NCBI GenBank assembly: GCA_018141785.1
Contig: CP073341.1
Location: 1,315,118 to 1,379,117 of the forward strand
DNA length: 64,000 bases
Direction: 5' to 3'
Source of the DNA: Candidatus Paraprochloron terpiosi LD05
Lineage (GTDB): Bacteria; Cyanobacteriota; Cyanobacteriia; Cyanobacteriales; Prochloraceae
Below, in pieces: positions 1-9,557 of the stretch; position 1 is the stretch's first letter; each line of letters opens with the position of its first letter. The notes below the pieces were generated by a model. That model had not been told where the DNA came from and searched no databases. It saw only the letters and a program-made list of their open reading frames with translations. The position numbers were made by a program, and so were the translations under genes.

Positions 1-1
1 G

Positions 2-751
2 CCCCATCCCCGAGGTTTACTGCTGGTGGGAATTCAGGGAACTGGCAAATCCCTCACCGCTAAAGCGATCGCCCATCACTGGCACCTTCCTTTACTCCGT
101 CTGGATGTGGGTCGTTTGTTCGGCGGATTAGTGGGAGAATCGGAATCTCGCACCAGACAAACCATCAGTTTAGCTGAAGCTCTCGCTCCCTGCATCCTCT
201 GGATCGATGAAATTGATAAAGGTTTTGCTGGTATTGATGGTAAGGGTGATTCTGGTACCGCAAGTAGAGTCTTCGGTACTTTTATTAATTGGCTGGCGGA
301 GAAAAAATCTCCCGTCTTTGTAGTTGCTACCGCCAATAATATCCGAGCTTTACCCCCAGAGATGCTCCGCAAAGGGAGGTTTGACGAAATATTTTTTGTC
401 GGGTTGCCCACTCAAGATGAAAGGGAAGCCATTTTTACCGTTCATTTATCCCGATTACGCCCTCACAATCTCAAAAATTACGATATCAAAAGATTGGCTT
501 ACGAAACCCCAGACTTTTCTGGAGCGGAAATCGAGCAAACCCTCATCGAAGCGATGCACATTGGTTTTAGTCAGAATCGAGACTTTACTACCGATGATAT
601 TTTAGAAGCAGCTAGTCAGTTAGTTCCTTTAGCTCGAACTGCCAGTGAGCAAATTGAGTTTTTGCAGAATTGGGCTGCTGCTGGTAAAGCTCGTTTAGCC
701 TCAAGGGAGACTCCTTTGAGCAGCCGCATTCACCGTCAACTTAATGGTTAG
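2..751 (+). CDS. ycf46: AAA+ ATPase, Ycf46-like (5' end outside the window)
   Basis: The reading frame is open from base 2, so the gene starts upstream of the window; a GTG at base 26 lies inside the conserved P-loop strand and is not the real start. Visible motifs are the Walker A GIQGTGKS, a Walker B-like ILWIDEIDK and a C-terminal AAA lid. The sequence matches the C-terminal ATPase half of the Ycf46 family, found in cyanobacteria and red-algal plastids. Family members are linked by published work to inorganic carbon use or photosynthesis regulation; the biochemical substrate is unknown. It is followed after 8 bp by an SH3-domain membrane protein on the same strand, so the two may be co-transcribed. 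Confidence 0.85.
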   Translation, partial: PHPRGLLLVGIQGTGKSLTAKAIAHHWHLPLLRLDVGRLFGGLVGESESRTRQTISLAEALAPCILWIDEIDKGFAGIDGKGDSGTASRVFGTFINWLAEKKSPVFVVATANNIRALPPEMLRKGRFDEIFFVGLPTQDEREAIFTVHLSRLRPHNLKNYDIKRLAYETPDFSGAEIEQTLIEAMHIGFSQNRDFTTDDILEAASQLVPLARTASEQIEFLQNWAAAGKARLASRETPLSSRIHRQLNG

Positions 752-759
752 GTACAGTT

Positions 760-1233
760 ATGAAGCACATTCTAACTCTGATTCAGTTTCTTCTCGGTTT
801 TCTCCTCGGTGTCATGCTCTTAGCGGGTGGAACTGCTGCTGCCGCTTATTATTTTTTTACAAAAATGTCCGTTAATCCACCCAAACCAGTATTCTCCTCA
901 GAATTGGAAGAATCTTCTCCTGAGAGAGCCGCAGAAAATAGTAAACCAGCTTCTCAAAAACCTTCCGAGGAGCAGAAAAGCTCTCAGCCCGTTCCTGTTA
1001 AGAAAGAGCAGTTAGAACCTGGAGCTTACTACGCTAGGGTAACTTGGCCGGAAGGACTGAGCTTGCGCGATCGCCCCAGTGCCGATGCTAACCGTATTGG
1101 CGGCATCCCTTACAATGCAAAAATTATTATCCTTAAAAATAGTAATAACCAAAAGTGGCAAAAAGTACGTATTCCTTCTAGCTCTCAAGAGGCTTGGGTA
1201 AAGGCAGGTAATGTGAAAAAAGTAGATGATTAA
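760..1233 (+). CDS. membrane-anchored SH3-like domain protein
   Basis: This 157-residue protein has one N-terminal membrane segment (about residues 8-32, rich in L, G and A). A Ser/Pro/Glu/Lys-rich linker (about 36-85) follows, then a bacterial SH3-like (SH3b) domain at about 90-155 with the typical LRDRPSADANRIGGI signature. SH3b domains usually bind peptidoglycan or peptides, so a role at the periplasmic side of a membrane is likely, but no specific function can be given. It starts 8 bp after the ycf46-like gene and probably belongs to the same transcript. Confidence 0.75.
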   Translation: MKHILTLIQFLLGFLLGVMLLAGGTAAAAYYFFTKMSVNPPKPVFSSELEESSPERAAENSKPASQKPSEEQKSSQPVPVKKEQLEPGAYYARVTWPEGLSLRDRPSADANRIGGIPYNAKIIILKNSNNQKWQKVRIPSSSQEAWVKAGNVKKVDD

Positions 1234-1318
1234 TCTACCAGTTTATTGGTAAACAAAGTATTGTTCAGACATACTTGTTGGCTGATTATTAATATAATAG
1301 GAGCGTTCAGATTAACTC

Positions 1319-1942
1319 TCAACGCAGGAAGCTACTAATCAGCCAGAAAAAGGAGAATATCACAAGACTGGTAAACTGTTCCACACTTAATAAGTTGCCA
1401 GACCCTTGGGCAGCTAGCAAGTTACCCAGTCCGTTACCTAATGCAATTGCCACAACCAAACCAATAAATCCGATTAACAAGGAGCGACCAAAACGGTTTT
1501 CCTTGCGGTTGAGGAAATAAACAGTGGCCATAAAACCCAAAGCGATGGGTAAGGAAAGCATAGCCGGATCTTCCCCAGCAACTGAAGTCCAGGTTCCCAA
1601 GGTTAAAAAGACCCCAGCCGGCCAGAGAATATTCTCCCTAGTTGGAGAGGAGATTAAATCTTGTCCCCAACTAGGAGAGTTATTTTCAGTCAAGGGTGTG
1701 GTTGGGGAGGGTGTTTTCACTGCTGGTTCTGCAAAGCGAATCCGATCTGGCACTTTGATTTTTCCCTCAGCTCGCAATCTGAGGCGATCCATGATAATAG
1801 CATCATAAGCAGCCTCAATACTTTCGACGATCTTTTTATCTTCACGATAGCGATCACTCAGGCGTTTTTTTGCATCTTGGATCTCCTCAAAGGAAGCAGT
1901 TTCCTTTACCCCAAGCTTTTCATAAGGACTTTGAACGGTCAT
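1319..1942 (-). CDS. CPP1-like family protein (J-like domain plus membrane helices)
   Basis: The N-terminal 70 residues form a J-like domain (PYEKLGV, then FEEIQDAKKRL, then VESIEAAYDAI) without a clear HPD motif. They are followed by a polar linker and about three hydrophobic helices (about residues 100-205). This is the architecture of the cyanobacterial/plastid CPP1 (chaperone-like protein of protochlorophyllide oxidoreductase) family, formerly DUF3353. Plant CPP1 stabilises POR; in cyanobacteria the role is inferred only. The length of 207 residues is normal for the family. It is transcribed divergently from the response regulator next door, with a spacer of about 65 bp. Confidence 0.8.
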   Translation of the reverse strand: MTVQSPYEKLGVKETASFEEIQDAKKRLSDRYREDKKIVESIEAAYDAIIMDRLRLRAEGKIKVPDRIRFAEPAVKTPSPTTPLTENNSPSWGQDLISSPTRENILWPAGVFLTLGTWTSVAGEDPAMLSLPIALGFMATVYFLNRKENRFGRSLLIGFIGLVVAIALGNGLGNLLAAQGSGNLLSVEQFTSLVIFSFFWLISSFLR

Positions 1943-2008
1943 GTAAATAAAACTCCCTAGATTACAAAGGATAATTGTCGTTGAATTGGTTTTGGGAACG
2001 AAAAATTT

Positions 2009-2707
2009 ATGACTATAGCTGCTGCTAAGATTCTTGTTGTGGACGATGACCCGGCAATCCGGAAATTAATCTGCCGCTTTCTGGGACAGAAAAACTATCA
2101 AATGTCTGAGGCGAAGAATGGCAAATTGGCTTTAGAAGCATTCGAGCAATTCAAGCCTGACCTAGTTATCCTGGATGTCAATTTGCCAGATATCAATGGT
2201 TATGTCCTCTGCGAGGATATGCAGGGACGTAACGATGTTTTTGTTCTCATGCTTACCAGTCGGATTGATGCTTCTGACAAAATTGAAGGTTTCTCGAAAG
2301 GAGCTGATGATTATCTGACCAAGCCTTTCGATCTCCAAGAACCGGAATATCGAGTCCAAGCTATTTTGCGAAGACAGCGAACTGTTGCTACTGATTCGGA
2401 AAAAGAAATTCTTACTTTTGATAACTTGGTCATTGACCCAGTGGGTCGAGAAGTGAAACTCAACGGCGAACTGGTTGCCTTGACTGCTCTTGAATAGCTG
2501 CTACATCTTTTGGCGAGCAGCCCCGGTCGCGCTTGGAGTCGTTTGGAACTGCTTGAACGGGTTTGGGACTACGACTATGTTGGCGCTCCGAGAGTGGTTG
2601 ACGTTCATATTGGTCAAATTCGCAAAAAAATCGAAGTGGATGCTTCTGGGACATCTTGGATTCAAACTGTGAGAGGAGTGGGGTATAAATTTAAAGATAA
2701 ATTTTAA
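2009..2707 (+). pseudogene. OmpR/PhoB-type response regulator split by an in-frame TAG
   Basis: The receiver domain (about residues 7-125: VVDDDP acidic pocket, phospho-acceptor Asp in VILDVNLPD, TSR switch, KPFD lysine) and the winged-helix DNA-binding domain (SRLELLERVWDYDY, VVDVHIGQIRKKIE, TVRGVGYKF) lie in the same reading frame. They are interrupted by TAG at 2495-2497. Relatives usually read ALEFELL at this point; here the frame reads ALE-stop-LL, one codon shorter. Losing three bases from a TTT GAG pair gives exactly TAG, so a small deletion is the simplest cause. Unless TAG is read through, the cell makes a receiver-only protein, possibly plus a separately started DNA-binding piece (a TTG lies at 2510). 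The gene converges on tatA with a 4-bp overlap. Confidence 0.85.
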
Positions 2708-2988
2708 CTTTTTTCGGTAGTGGTAGCAGAAGTAGTTTCCGCTAATTTTGTTGCTAGTTCTTTTCCTTGGACAGTAGATTCTAACTGAGCATTCATTTTC
2801 ACCGATTCTTCTATCTGTTGGGCTTCTCGCTTGAATTCGTTCTCAAATTCTTTGGATGCTTCTTGAAAGCCGCGAATGGCTTTACCCAAACTGCGACCGA
2901 TTTCCGGTAACTTCTTCGGACCGAATACCAAGAGGGCTATGACCATAATTAAAGCCATTTCTGGCAGACCAATGCCAAAAACATTCAT
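2704..2988 (-). CDS. tatA: TatA/E-type twin-arginine translocase subunit
   Basis: This 94-residue protein has one N-terminal membrane helix (about residues 5-20), the FGPKKLPEIGRSLGKAI hinge and amphipathic helix, and a charged C-terminal tail. This is the standard TatA/TatB/TatE layout. The FG-P-K-LPE motif after the helix marks the family, and the length fits TatA. It forms the protein-conducting element for export of folded proteins with RR signal peptides across the thylakoid or plasma membrane. It lies downstream of psbH on the same strand with a gap of about 100 bp. Confidence 0.9.
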   Translation of the reverse strand: MNVFGIGLPEMALIMVIALLVFGPKKLPEIGRSLGKAIRGFQEASKEFENEFKREAQQIEESVKMNAQLESTVQGKELATKLAETTSATTTEKS

Positions 2989-3088
2989 AAAAGTTCTCCC
3001 GCGTGCCTGTCAATGTTGTATTTTGGTGGAAAAAACCCGGACGCGCCGGGTAATATCTTTCTCAATCCTGCTTTGAAATGGCTGCTCT

Positions 3089-3292
3089 CTACTGAGCTAG
3101 ACTTGACCAATCTACTTCAACTCCTTCCAATAGCAGGGATGAGTTGTAAATTTGCAGAATGATTAGGAGGAAGACGAAGAATAAGAGCATGAACACTCCC
3201 ATGAGTCCTGTGGTTCCCCAACCGGGAGAAACTTTGCCATATTCTGAGTTTAGGGGTCTGAGAACTTCTCCCAACCAAGTACGCTGTGCCAT
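3089..3292 (-). CDS. psbH: photosystem II reaction centre protein H
   Basis: This 67-residue protein matches PsbH over its whole length. It has an N-terminal stromal/cytoplasmic segment ([18 protein letters not shown]), the conserved PGWGTT, and one membrane helix (about residues 29-48). PsbH is a small PSII core subunit near CP47 that stabilises the QB site and assembly. It is divergent from psbN, the usual cyanobacterial and plastid arrangement, with about 85 bp between the two start codons. Confidence 0.97.
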   Translation of the reverse strand: MAQRTWLGEVLRPLNSEYGKVSPGWGTTGLMGVFMLLFFVFLLIILQIYNSSLLLEGVEVDWSSLAQ

Positions 3293-3377
3293 ATCTCACC
3301 TATGAGTATCTAAGTTTGTTTTTGTAATCTTCCGTAATATTATAGATTGATATGACTCCTAATTATAGCAAAAGTCT

Positions 3378-3509
3378 ATGGAACCTGCAACAGTTGTGAC
3401 CATCTGTATCGGTGTGTTAACCATCGCTATTACTGCAATCTCTATCTACACTGCTTTCGGACCTCCTTCCGCTTCTTTGAGCGATCCATTTGAAGACCAT
3501 GAAGATTAA
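3378..3509 (+). CDS. psbN: photosystem II assembly protein PsbN
   Basis: A 43-residue ORF begins MEPATVVTICIG, has one membrane helix, then the conserved AFGPPS segment and ends DPFEDHED. It matches PsbN in length and sequence. PsbN is not a PSII subunit but is needed for assembly and repair of the PSII reaction centre in plants. It is divergent from psbH. The small size makes it easy to miss in automated calls. Confidence 0.95.
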   Translation: MEPATVVTICIGVLTIAITAISIYTAFGPPSASLSDPFEDHED

Positions 3510-3645
3510 GTCTGATGGGAGGATTGGGGGTTGACACACCGTACGGGGGATTGTTTTACAAAACTTCTCCCCATCTTCGCAATCTTTGTATTAATTTTTA
3601 TGTTATGCTATTAAGTAATGCATAAATTAATATGAGCCTCTCCTC

Positions 3646-4239
3646 TCACCAAATCTTTTCTAAATTTAACACAAAGCCCGGCAATATATTCTCTCCAGAG
3701 AGGTTTGTTGGAGATGTCAAAACTTCTACATCTTGACTCGGACGATATATTTCGACCCGCTTATTACCAGAATCGATTAACCAACCTAACTTGACTCCAT
3801 TGTCTCTATATTCTACCATTTTGGACTGGAGCTTTGGGAGAGAATCGCTCTTTGAGCGCAATTCTACAACAAAATCGGGAGCTAGGGGTGAAAACTCCTC
3901 CTTTTTTTGACTTTCAGTTAAACTTTCCCAATGCTCATTACTTACCCAAGAAACATCTGGGGATCTTACCGCTCCATTTGGTAGAGTAAAGCCAGTAGAA
4001 GAGTCAAAGCCAATACCTAAGCCTGTTTTGTTAATCCAAATTCCAAGTTGAACATATAAGCTAAAGTTTTGTTGACCAGTCCAAGGGAAGATGGGGGACA
4101 TCAGAATTACTTTTCCTGCTGCATCTCTTTCTAAGTTTATATCTTGATTGGCAAGGCATAGTTCCACAAATCCTTTTGGTGTTAGACTGGGAATGGTTAA
4201 TGGTATAGCTTCCATTTTCTTCGCTGTTGCAGTTTCCAT
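3646..4239 (-). CDS. Uma2-family (DUF820) PD-(D/E)XK-like nuclease
   Basis: This 197-residue protein has the Uma2 core. SPDVSWV carries the acidic residue, PDFVVELRS carries the Asp/Glu pair, and KMVEYRDNGVKLGWLID and a C-terminal LPGFVL segment complete the fold. The family is greatly expanded in cyanobacteria, and its restriction-like fold suggests DNA cleavage, but no biological role is established. It appears intact, unlike the second Uma2 fragment near 50.2 kb. Confidence 0.85.
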   Translation of the reverse strand: METATAKKMEAIPLTIPSLTPKGFVELCLANQDINLERDAAGKVILMSPIFPWTGQQNFSLYVQLGIWINKTGLGIGFDSSTGFTLPNGAVRSPDVSWVSNEHWESLTESQKKEEFSPLAPDFVVELRSKSDSLPKLQSKMVEYRDNGVKLGWLIDSGNKRVEIYRPSQDVEVLTSPTNLSGENILPGFVLNLEKIW

Positions 4240-4284
4240 AACTTAGACGTTTTTATTATAACCAAATAAGGCAGAGTTTACGAT

Positions 4285-6438
4285 ATGGGAATATTATGGC
4301 AAATAAAGCCACTTGAGGAAGTACCCCAATGGTTCCTCAAAGCTGTCCAATCTTATCCTCAAGCTACCCATGGTGGTTATGTGGCTCAATTGTTGTGGCA
4401 GCGAGGTATTAGGACTAGGGAACAATTAGCTAGTTTTCTGGATCCGGATGCCTATGAACCCACCAGTCCTTTTGCTTTTAAACAGGAGATGAAATGGGCT
4501 GTCAGACGCTTGGAACAGGCTCGTAGAGAGGGGGAAAAAGTTGCTATCTGGGGGGACTTCGATGTGGATGGCATCACCTCTACTAGCGTTCTTTGGGAGG
4601 TGCTCAGGGAATTTTTCCCCCACCATGGACAATTAACTTACTACATTCCCAATCGCTTGACAGAATCTCACGGTTTGAATGAAGGGGGAATTGATAAATT
4701 GGTGGCATGGGGAACGAAGCTCATTGTCACTTGCGACACTGGGAGCACTAATCTCAAGGAAATTGATTATGCTACTCGGAGTGGGATAGATATTATTATC
4801 ACGGATCACCACACTCTGCTGCCAGAACGTCCTCCTGTGGTTTCGATTATCAATCCTCGCTATTTTGCCCAGACTCATCCTTTGTTTCATCTTTCTGGGG
4901 TGGCAGTGGCTTATAAATTAGTGGAAGCTTTATATGTCAGTTTTCCTGATATCTTCCAACAACCTCGGGAAGATTTGTTGGATTTGGTGGCGATCGGTTT
5001 GGTGGCGGATTTGGTTCAGTTAAGTGGGGATTGTCGTTATTTGGCCCAACTGGGGATTGAAAAGCTACGGCAAACAAAGCGTCTGGGGGTTGACCATTTG
5101 TTGAAATTGTGTAAAGGAAGTGGCGATCGCCCGATGGATATTTCTTTTGGACTCGCCCCGCGAATTAACGCTGTCAGTCGCATTCAAGGAGATGCTAGTT
5201 TTTGTGTGGAGTTACTCACTAGTAGGGATACCGAACGCTGTAAGGAATTAGCTGCTCAAACGGAATTAGCTAATACTCGTCGCAAGTCTTTACAAAGGGA
5301 AATTACGGAGCAAGTAACAAAGAAGCTGGCACAGATAGATTTATCTACCACCAGTGTTATAGTTTTGGAAGATCCTGAATGGCAAGGGGGAGTATTAGGA
5401 TTAGTAGCGGGTCAAATTGCCCAAGAATATGGTCGCCCGACCATTTTATTGAGTAGTCAAGATAACTTAGCCAGAGGTTCTGCTCGTTCGGTAAATAATA
5501 TTGATTTATATGAATTAGTTCAGTCTCAGGCTCATTTGCTTGAGCGCTTTGGAGGACATCCTTTTGCTGCTGGTTTGAGTCTACCTGTAGATAATATTCC
5601 TCTGTTGCGGGAAGGGATAGATCGGCACCTGCGGCAGCAAATTGCCGATATTAGTAATATGATGCCTATTATCACAGCGGATTTAACTATTAAGGTATCT
5701 GATTTATCTCAGGAGCTGTTTCGAGAACTAAAATTACTGGAACCCTGCGGTATGGGGAATCCGGTGCCGAAATTATTAATTAAAAACTGCTGGTTTGAAC
5801 ATGTTTGGCATGAAAATGACCAAGACTTCCGGGGTAAAAAGGTGCCATATCTCAAAACTACCTTTCAGATATGGGATGATAGCGTAGAAGAGGGTTTTCC
5901 TGGTATTTGGTGGGGGAAAAATAAAGATGAATTGCCCGAAGATAAGGAATGGGATGCTATTGTGGAACTAGATTTTAATACTTATCAAAAGCGCTATGAA
6001 GTGCGGTTGATTGCCGTGAGGGAGTCCGGGATAGGGATGGAAGAATTTCCAAAGGAGAGGGAGCAGGAGGGAAAACTTCACCTACCCTATCCTCCCTCCC
6101 AGCAATTACCTCCCTCGGAAATCTGGCGAAAGCTTGTGGGTATTGCCAAGTATCTCAGCCGCACTGGGCAAATAGCTAGAAGAGAGCAATTGAGAACAAA
6201 ACTACAATTGAGCGATCGCACTTTAGATTTAGGGATGCTTGCTCTGACTGCTCTAGGTTTTAATTGCACCCACAATGAAGAGTCAATGCAATGGAGTGGG
6301 TCTAATAATGTTTTGTCTGATTTGGTTGATGAGAGGATCTCGGCTTTTCTAGAAGCAGTTCAGGAGGAACAATTTCAACAGCAGTACTTCTCGACCAGGT
6401 ATGCTGGGCAATTAGCAGAACTCGCGCCAAGGCGCTAA
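4285..6438 (+). CDS. recJ: single-stranded-DNA-specific exonuclease RecJ
   Basis: This 717-residue protein has the DHH-phosphoesterase motifs of RecJ. DFDVDGITS lies near residue 91, TCDTGS near 150, the DHH motif in ITDHHTLLP near 172, and the DHHA1 domain ends with FGGHPFAAG. The OB-fold region (ELKLLEPCGMGNP) follows. RecJ degrades single-stranded DNA 5' to 3' in recombination and mismatch or base-excision repair. The protein is about 140 residues longer than E. coli RecJ because of a C-terminal extension (about 575-717), a usual feature of cyanobacterial homologues. All catalytic residues are present. Confidence 0.93.
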   Translation: MGILWQIKPLEEVPQWFLKAVQSYPQATHGGYVAQLLWQRGIRTREQLASFLDPDAYEPTSPFAFKQEMKWAVRRLEQARREGEKVAIWGDFDVDGITSTSVLWEVLREFFPHHGQLTYYIPNRLTESHGLNEGGIDKLVAWGTKLIVTCDTGSTNLKEIDYATRSGIDIIITDHHTLLPERPPVVSIINPRYFAQTHPLFHLSGVAVAYKLVEALYVSFPDIFQQPREDLLDLVAIGLVADLVQLSGDCRYLAQLGIEKLRQTKRLGVDHLLKLCKGSGDRPMDISFGLAPRINAVSRIQGDASFCVELLTSRDTERCKELAAQTELANTRRKSLQREITEQVTKKLAQIDLSTTSVIVLEDPEWQGGVLGLVAGQIAQEYGRPTILLSSQDNLARGSARSVNNIDLYELVQSQAHLLERFGGHPFAAGLSLPVDNIPLLREGIDRHLRQQIADISNMMPIITADLTIKVSDLSQELFRELKLLEPCGMGNPVPKLLIKNCWFEHVWHENDQDFRGKKVPYLKTTFQIWDDSVEEGFPGIWWGKNKDELPEDKEWDAIVELDFNTYQKRYEVRLIAVRESGIGMEEFPKEREQEGKLHLPYPPSQQLPPSEIWRKLVGIAKYLSRTGQIARREQLRTKLQLSDRTLDLGMLALTALGFNCTHNEESMQWSGSNNVLSDLVDERISAFLEAVQEEQFQQQYFSTRYAGQLAELAPRR

Positions 6439-6635
6439 GACGCAAAGAGTAATGTGAATATCGTAGGTGATGAGCATTTTTTACTATTTGGGCGATGGAC
6501 GGCGGCGGAATGGGTGGAGACATAGTCTTTTTGGTCTTATTTGACCGAATATGGGGTTCAGAATTATTCATATATAATTTCAACTGATACAAACAGAGGT
6601 AAATTGATAAAGTTTACCCTCGTTCAAGTTGAATT

Positions 6636-7761
6636 ATGAAAATAAGTGAGTGGCTAGAAACCCGGTGGGTTACTCCTGCATATGGTGGTTGGGTATTGGG
6701 GGGGGTTGCCCTCAGTTTTTTTGGCGCTGCGACGAATACGATGGCGGGATGGCTTTACGTTCTGAGCGGGATTATTTTAGCTTTGTTAGGATTAGGAGCT
6801 GTTTTACCAACCCGATCCCTGCACCAGTTAAAAATTCGTCGCCAACCTATCTCTACTGTATCTGTAGGGGATAGGTTGACGGTGGAACTGGAATTCGAAA
6901 ATCCCACTAATTTACCCCAAACTCTGCTCCAAGTCAGGGATATGCTCCCTTTCGTTTTTGCCCCGCCCCAGGAGACCCCGATAGAAGTGATTCTACCCCA
7001 CAGGGTGCATTCCTGGGTTTACTCTGCTACCGCAGAACGACGAGGTGTCTACCGATGGGGTGAGAACGGGATCTCCCTTGGGACTGTTTTGGTGTCGAAG
7101 AGATCGCCAGGTTAAGGCTAAGGCGGTGGTTTATCCTCGGGTTTTGCCTCTCACTAATTGCCCTTTGGTGGATACTTTGGGCAAAGATGAAAGTACTAGA
7201 TTCCAGAGCGAACGCCTCTATCAAGCAGCAACGGAAGGGATAACTAAGACTCTGCGTCTTTATCGTCAAGGAGACCCCACTCGTTTGATTCACTGGCGCA
7301 CTAGCGCTCGTTTGGGGGCATTGCAAGTGCGAGAATTAGAAGTTATTACGGGGAGTCAAGAAATTATTATTTGCTTGGATAGTGGGGGAAGCTGGGAGGA
7401 AGAAGATTTTGAGCGGGCGGTGGTTGCTGCTGGCTCTCTCTATGTTTATGCTGCTCGCTGTCAGCTGAATGTTCAACTTTGGACGGCAGCTACTGGTTTA
7501 TTGCATGGCAATCGGGTTGTTTTAGAGGCTTTAGCAGCTACAAGTCCTGAAGAAGATAGTAGGGGAAATAGTTTACCTTCTTTACCTTTGATTTGGTTAA
7601 CTCAAAATCTCCCTAAACCTGATACTTTACCCGGTGGTAGTCGTTGGGTTTTGTTTCCAAGAGCAGTATTTGACTGTCAGCTTTTGGCAACTGTCAATAC
7701 TGCTGGTTTGGTAATCAATGGGGAGCAATCTCTAGAAAGAGAGTTGCAAAAACCAATTTAA
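6636..7761 (+). pseudogene. DUF58-domain membrane protein with a frameshift
   Basis: The first part (6636-7115 frame) encodes two N-terminal membrane helices (about residues 17-58) and a beta-rich domain ending RRGVYRWG. The rest of the family sequence continues in another frame from about 7060 (RTGSPLGLFWCRR, then YRQGDPTRLIHWRTSARLG, the DUF58 signature). The join lies at or near the GGGG run at 7057-7060. One extra G, or a small deletion, would explain it. DUF58 proteins are often linked to MoxR ATPases and cell-surface processes; their function is unknown. The two halves are otherwise well conserved, so the break is recent or a sequencing error. Confidence 0.75.
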
Positions 7762-7764
7762 TTG

Positions 7765-9354
7765 TTAGTTTTGTTTGAAGGAATCGAGCCATTCTTTGAG
7801 CTGTTGGGCGGCTATTTCTTTGCCTCCCCAACCAAAGGCAATGGCGATGGCTACAGCAATTGCTCCTACAAGCAAGCCAAAGGCTAAGTTGACAATGTTA
7901 GGTGCAATACCTATTCGTTGCAATGCCATGGCACAACTGAAGGTAATAATGGCAATGCGAGCAGTTTGAGCGAGAATGTTGGACTGACGAGTACCGGAAC
8001 TCTTAATCAGCTCGAATGCGCGATTGGCTAAGTATAAACCAATGGCAAAGACGATTAATCCTATTAATACTTGACCGGAAATTTGGAGAATTACCCCTAC
8101 CACTGTAGTCAGGGCTTCGATTTCTAGGATATCTACCGCTGCAAGGGATGCAATTAACATAATGGCAGTCACAACCAACAGGCCAATCATTTCTGATGGT
8201 GTCCGTGTGGGTACTGCACTTTCATCTTTAGTTCCACTTTCAGAACTAGATAACCCTAGCCATTGGTAGATATTGTTAAAGCCAATACTGGTGAGGATGT
8301 TGGTGACTAATTCCCCTAGATATTTTCCCCCTACATAGGCCAATATCAAGATTGCCGTTGCGGCGAAAATCTTAGGTAGGATGTTCAAAACCTGGTTGAG
8401 CATGTCAATGGCAGGTTCTGAGATTGCCTCAATTTGCAATTGATTTAGGGCGGTGATGGCGGTGGGAATTAAAATCAAGACATAGACAAGGGCTCCGAGA
8501 ATCTGGGAAAGGGATTGACGTCCAGCACTGGCAGTAAGTCCGAATTTTTCTCCAATCTGATCGGCTCCTGTAGCTGCTAAGAGGTTGGTGACAACGCGCT
8601 TGACTACTTGCGCCACCACCCAACCAACAGCACCGATAATCACGGCTCCTAAAACATTGGGCAGGATAGAGAGAATCTCATCCACCATACTCTGGAGCGG
8701 TTCTAAGGTGCCTTCTAACTGTAAGGTGCTCAGAATGGAGGGGAGGAAGAGGAGGAAGATGAACCAGTAGAGAGCGTTGCCGATGGTTTCGCTCAGAAGG
8801 AACTTGTTTTCTGCCCCAGTTTCTCCCATTTGCTGGTTTAAACGCTCATCCACTCGCAACCCTGACATAGCTCGTTTCAAGAGCATTTTTGTCACGGTTG
8901 CTAGCAACCAAGCTACTCCTAGGAGAATAGCTGCACCGCCAATCTGGGGTAGGAAGCTGGCGACTTGGTTGAGGAGGGAGTCGATGGGGTGGTAAACTGC
9001 ATCCAGCTCCAAGGCGTTTAAAAAGGCTACTACTGCAAAGAGAAGAATCAGCCAATAGACTGTCTCTCCAATCCATTGCTCAATGGGGATGGTGTCATCT
9101 CCATCATTACCGGTAATCCAAGCTGCGATTTTGTTGTCTATATCCGTTCGTTTCAGCAATCCGAGAGCAATCTTTTTGGCGATGACTGCAAGGAGCCAAC
9201 CGATGAAGAGGATCAGGAGGGCTTTACCTAAATCCAGTAGGGAGTTACTGAGATTTTCACCCCATGCGGGGAACATTTTGTCCAGAAGTTTAGTGCGACT
9301 CTCTGTTTGTGCTTGTGCCAACATGAATGGCAATTGGTTAATTATTTGTGTCAT
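7765..9354 (-). CDS. CmpX-like mechanosensitive-channel-related membrane protein
   Basis: This 529-residue protein is made of repeated units. Each contains a hydrophobic helix, a G-rich segment such as LLGVAWLLATV or IIGAVGWVVAQVVKR, and a polar loop. This is the conserved TM-helix repeat (PF05552) of CmpX and related proteins, which are distant to MscS channels. About four repeats can be counted, at residues 40-110, 130-230, 235-340 and 385-500. A role in osmotic or envelope stress is inferred. It converges with the DUF58 gene, with 3 bp between the two stop codons. Confidence 0.8.
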   Translation of the reverse strand: MTQIINQLPFMLAQAQTESRTKLLDKMFPAWGENLSNSLLDLGKALLILFIGWLLAVIAKKIALGLLKRTDIDNKIAAWITGNDGDDTIPIEQWIGETVYWLILLFAVVAFLNALELDAVYHPIDSLLNQVASFLPQIGGAAILLGVAWLLATVTKMLLKRAMSGLRVDERLNQQMGETGAENKFLLSETIGNALYWFIFLLFLPSILSTLQLEGTLEPLQSMVDEILSILPNVLGAVIIGAVGWVVAQVVKRVVTNLLAATGADQIGEKFGLTASAGRQSLSQILGALVYVLILIPTAITALNQLQIEAISEPAIDMLNQVLNILPKIFAATAILILAYVGGKYLGELVTNILTSIGFNNIYQWLGLSSSESGTKDESAVPTRTPSEMIGLLVVTAIMLIASLAAVDILEIEALTTVVGVILQISGQVLIGLIVFAIGLYLANRAFELIKSSGTRQSNILAQTARIAIITFSCAMALQRIGIAPNIVNLAFGLLVGAIAVAIAIAFGWGGKEIAAQQLKEWLDSFKQN

Positions 9355-9557
9355 GGCTCATTTTCATGGGACAAATCTAATTTGGATTCTATAGGCAAAG
9401 ATGGAATTGGCAACACGTCGTTTAAATTATTTTTCTTTTTCTCAAGAATTATCAAGGAAGTTTTAATTTTTTTTGCCGCTACCTGGACGAAACTGCATAT
9501 AGAGCGCCCACTGCTAGATTATACTTTATAATACTTAATTTATTTACATAATTAACT
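9355..9557. other. AT-rich intergenic spacer
   Basis: The spacer lies between the CmpX-like gene and the PfkB kinase gene, both on the minus strand. It holds T-rich tracts and probably the CmpX promoter on the minus strand, but I see no conserved structure or small gene. Confidence 0.4.

Noticed and set aside
7036-7075. Programmed ribosomal frameshift in the DUF58 gene
   Set aside because: There is no slippery heptamer with a downstream structure, and DUF58 genes are normally a single frame.
9083-9394. Long antisense ORFs opposite the CmpX-like gene and others (for example 32828-33175, 34066-34425, 43375-43731)
   Set aside because: They mirror the codon pattern of strong genes on the other strand and show no recognisable protein features.
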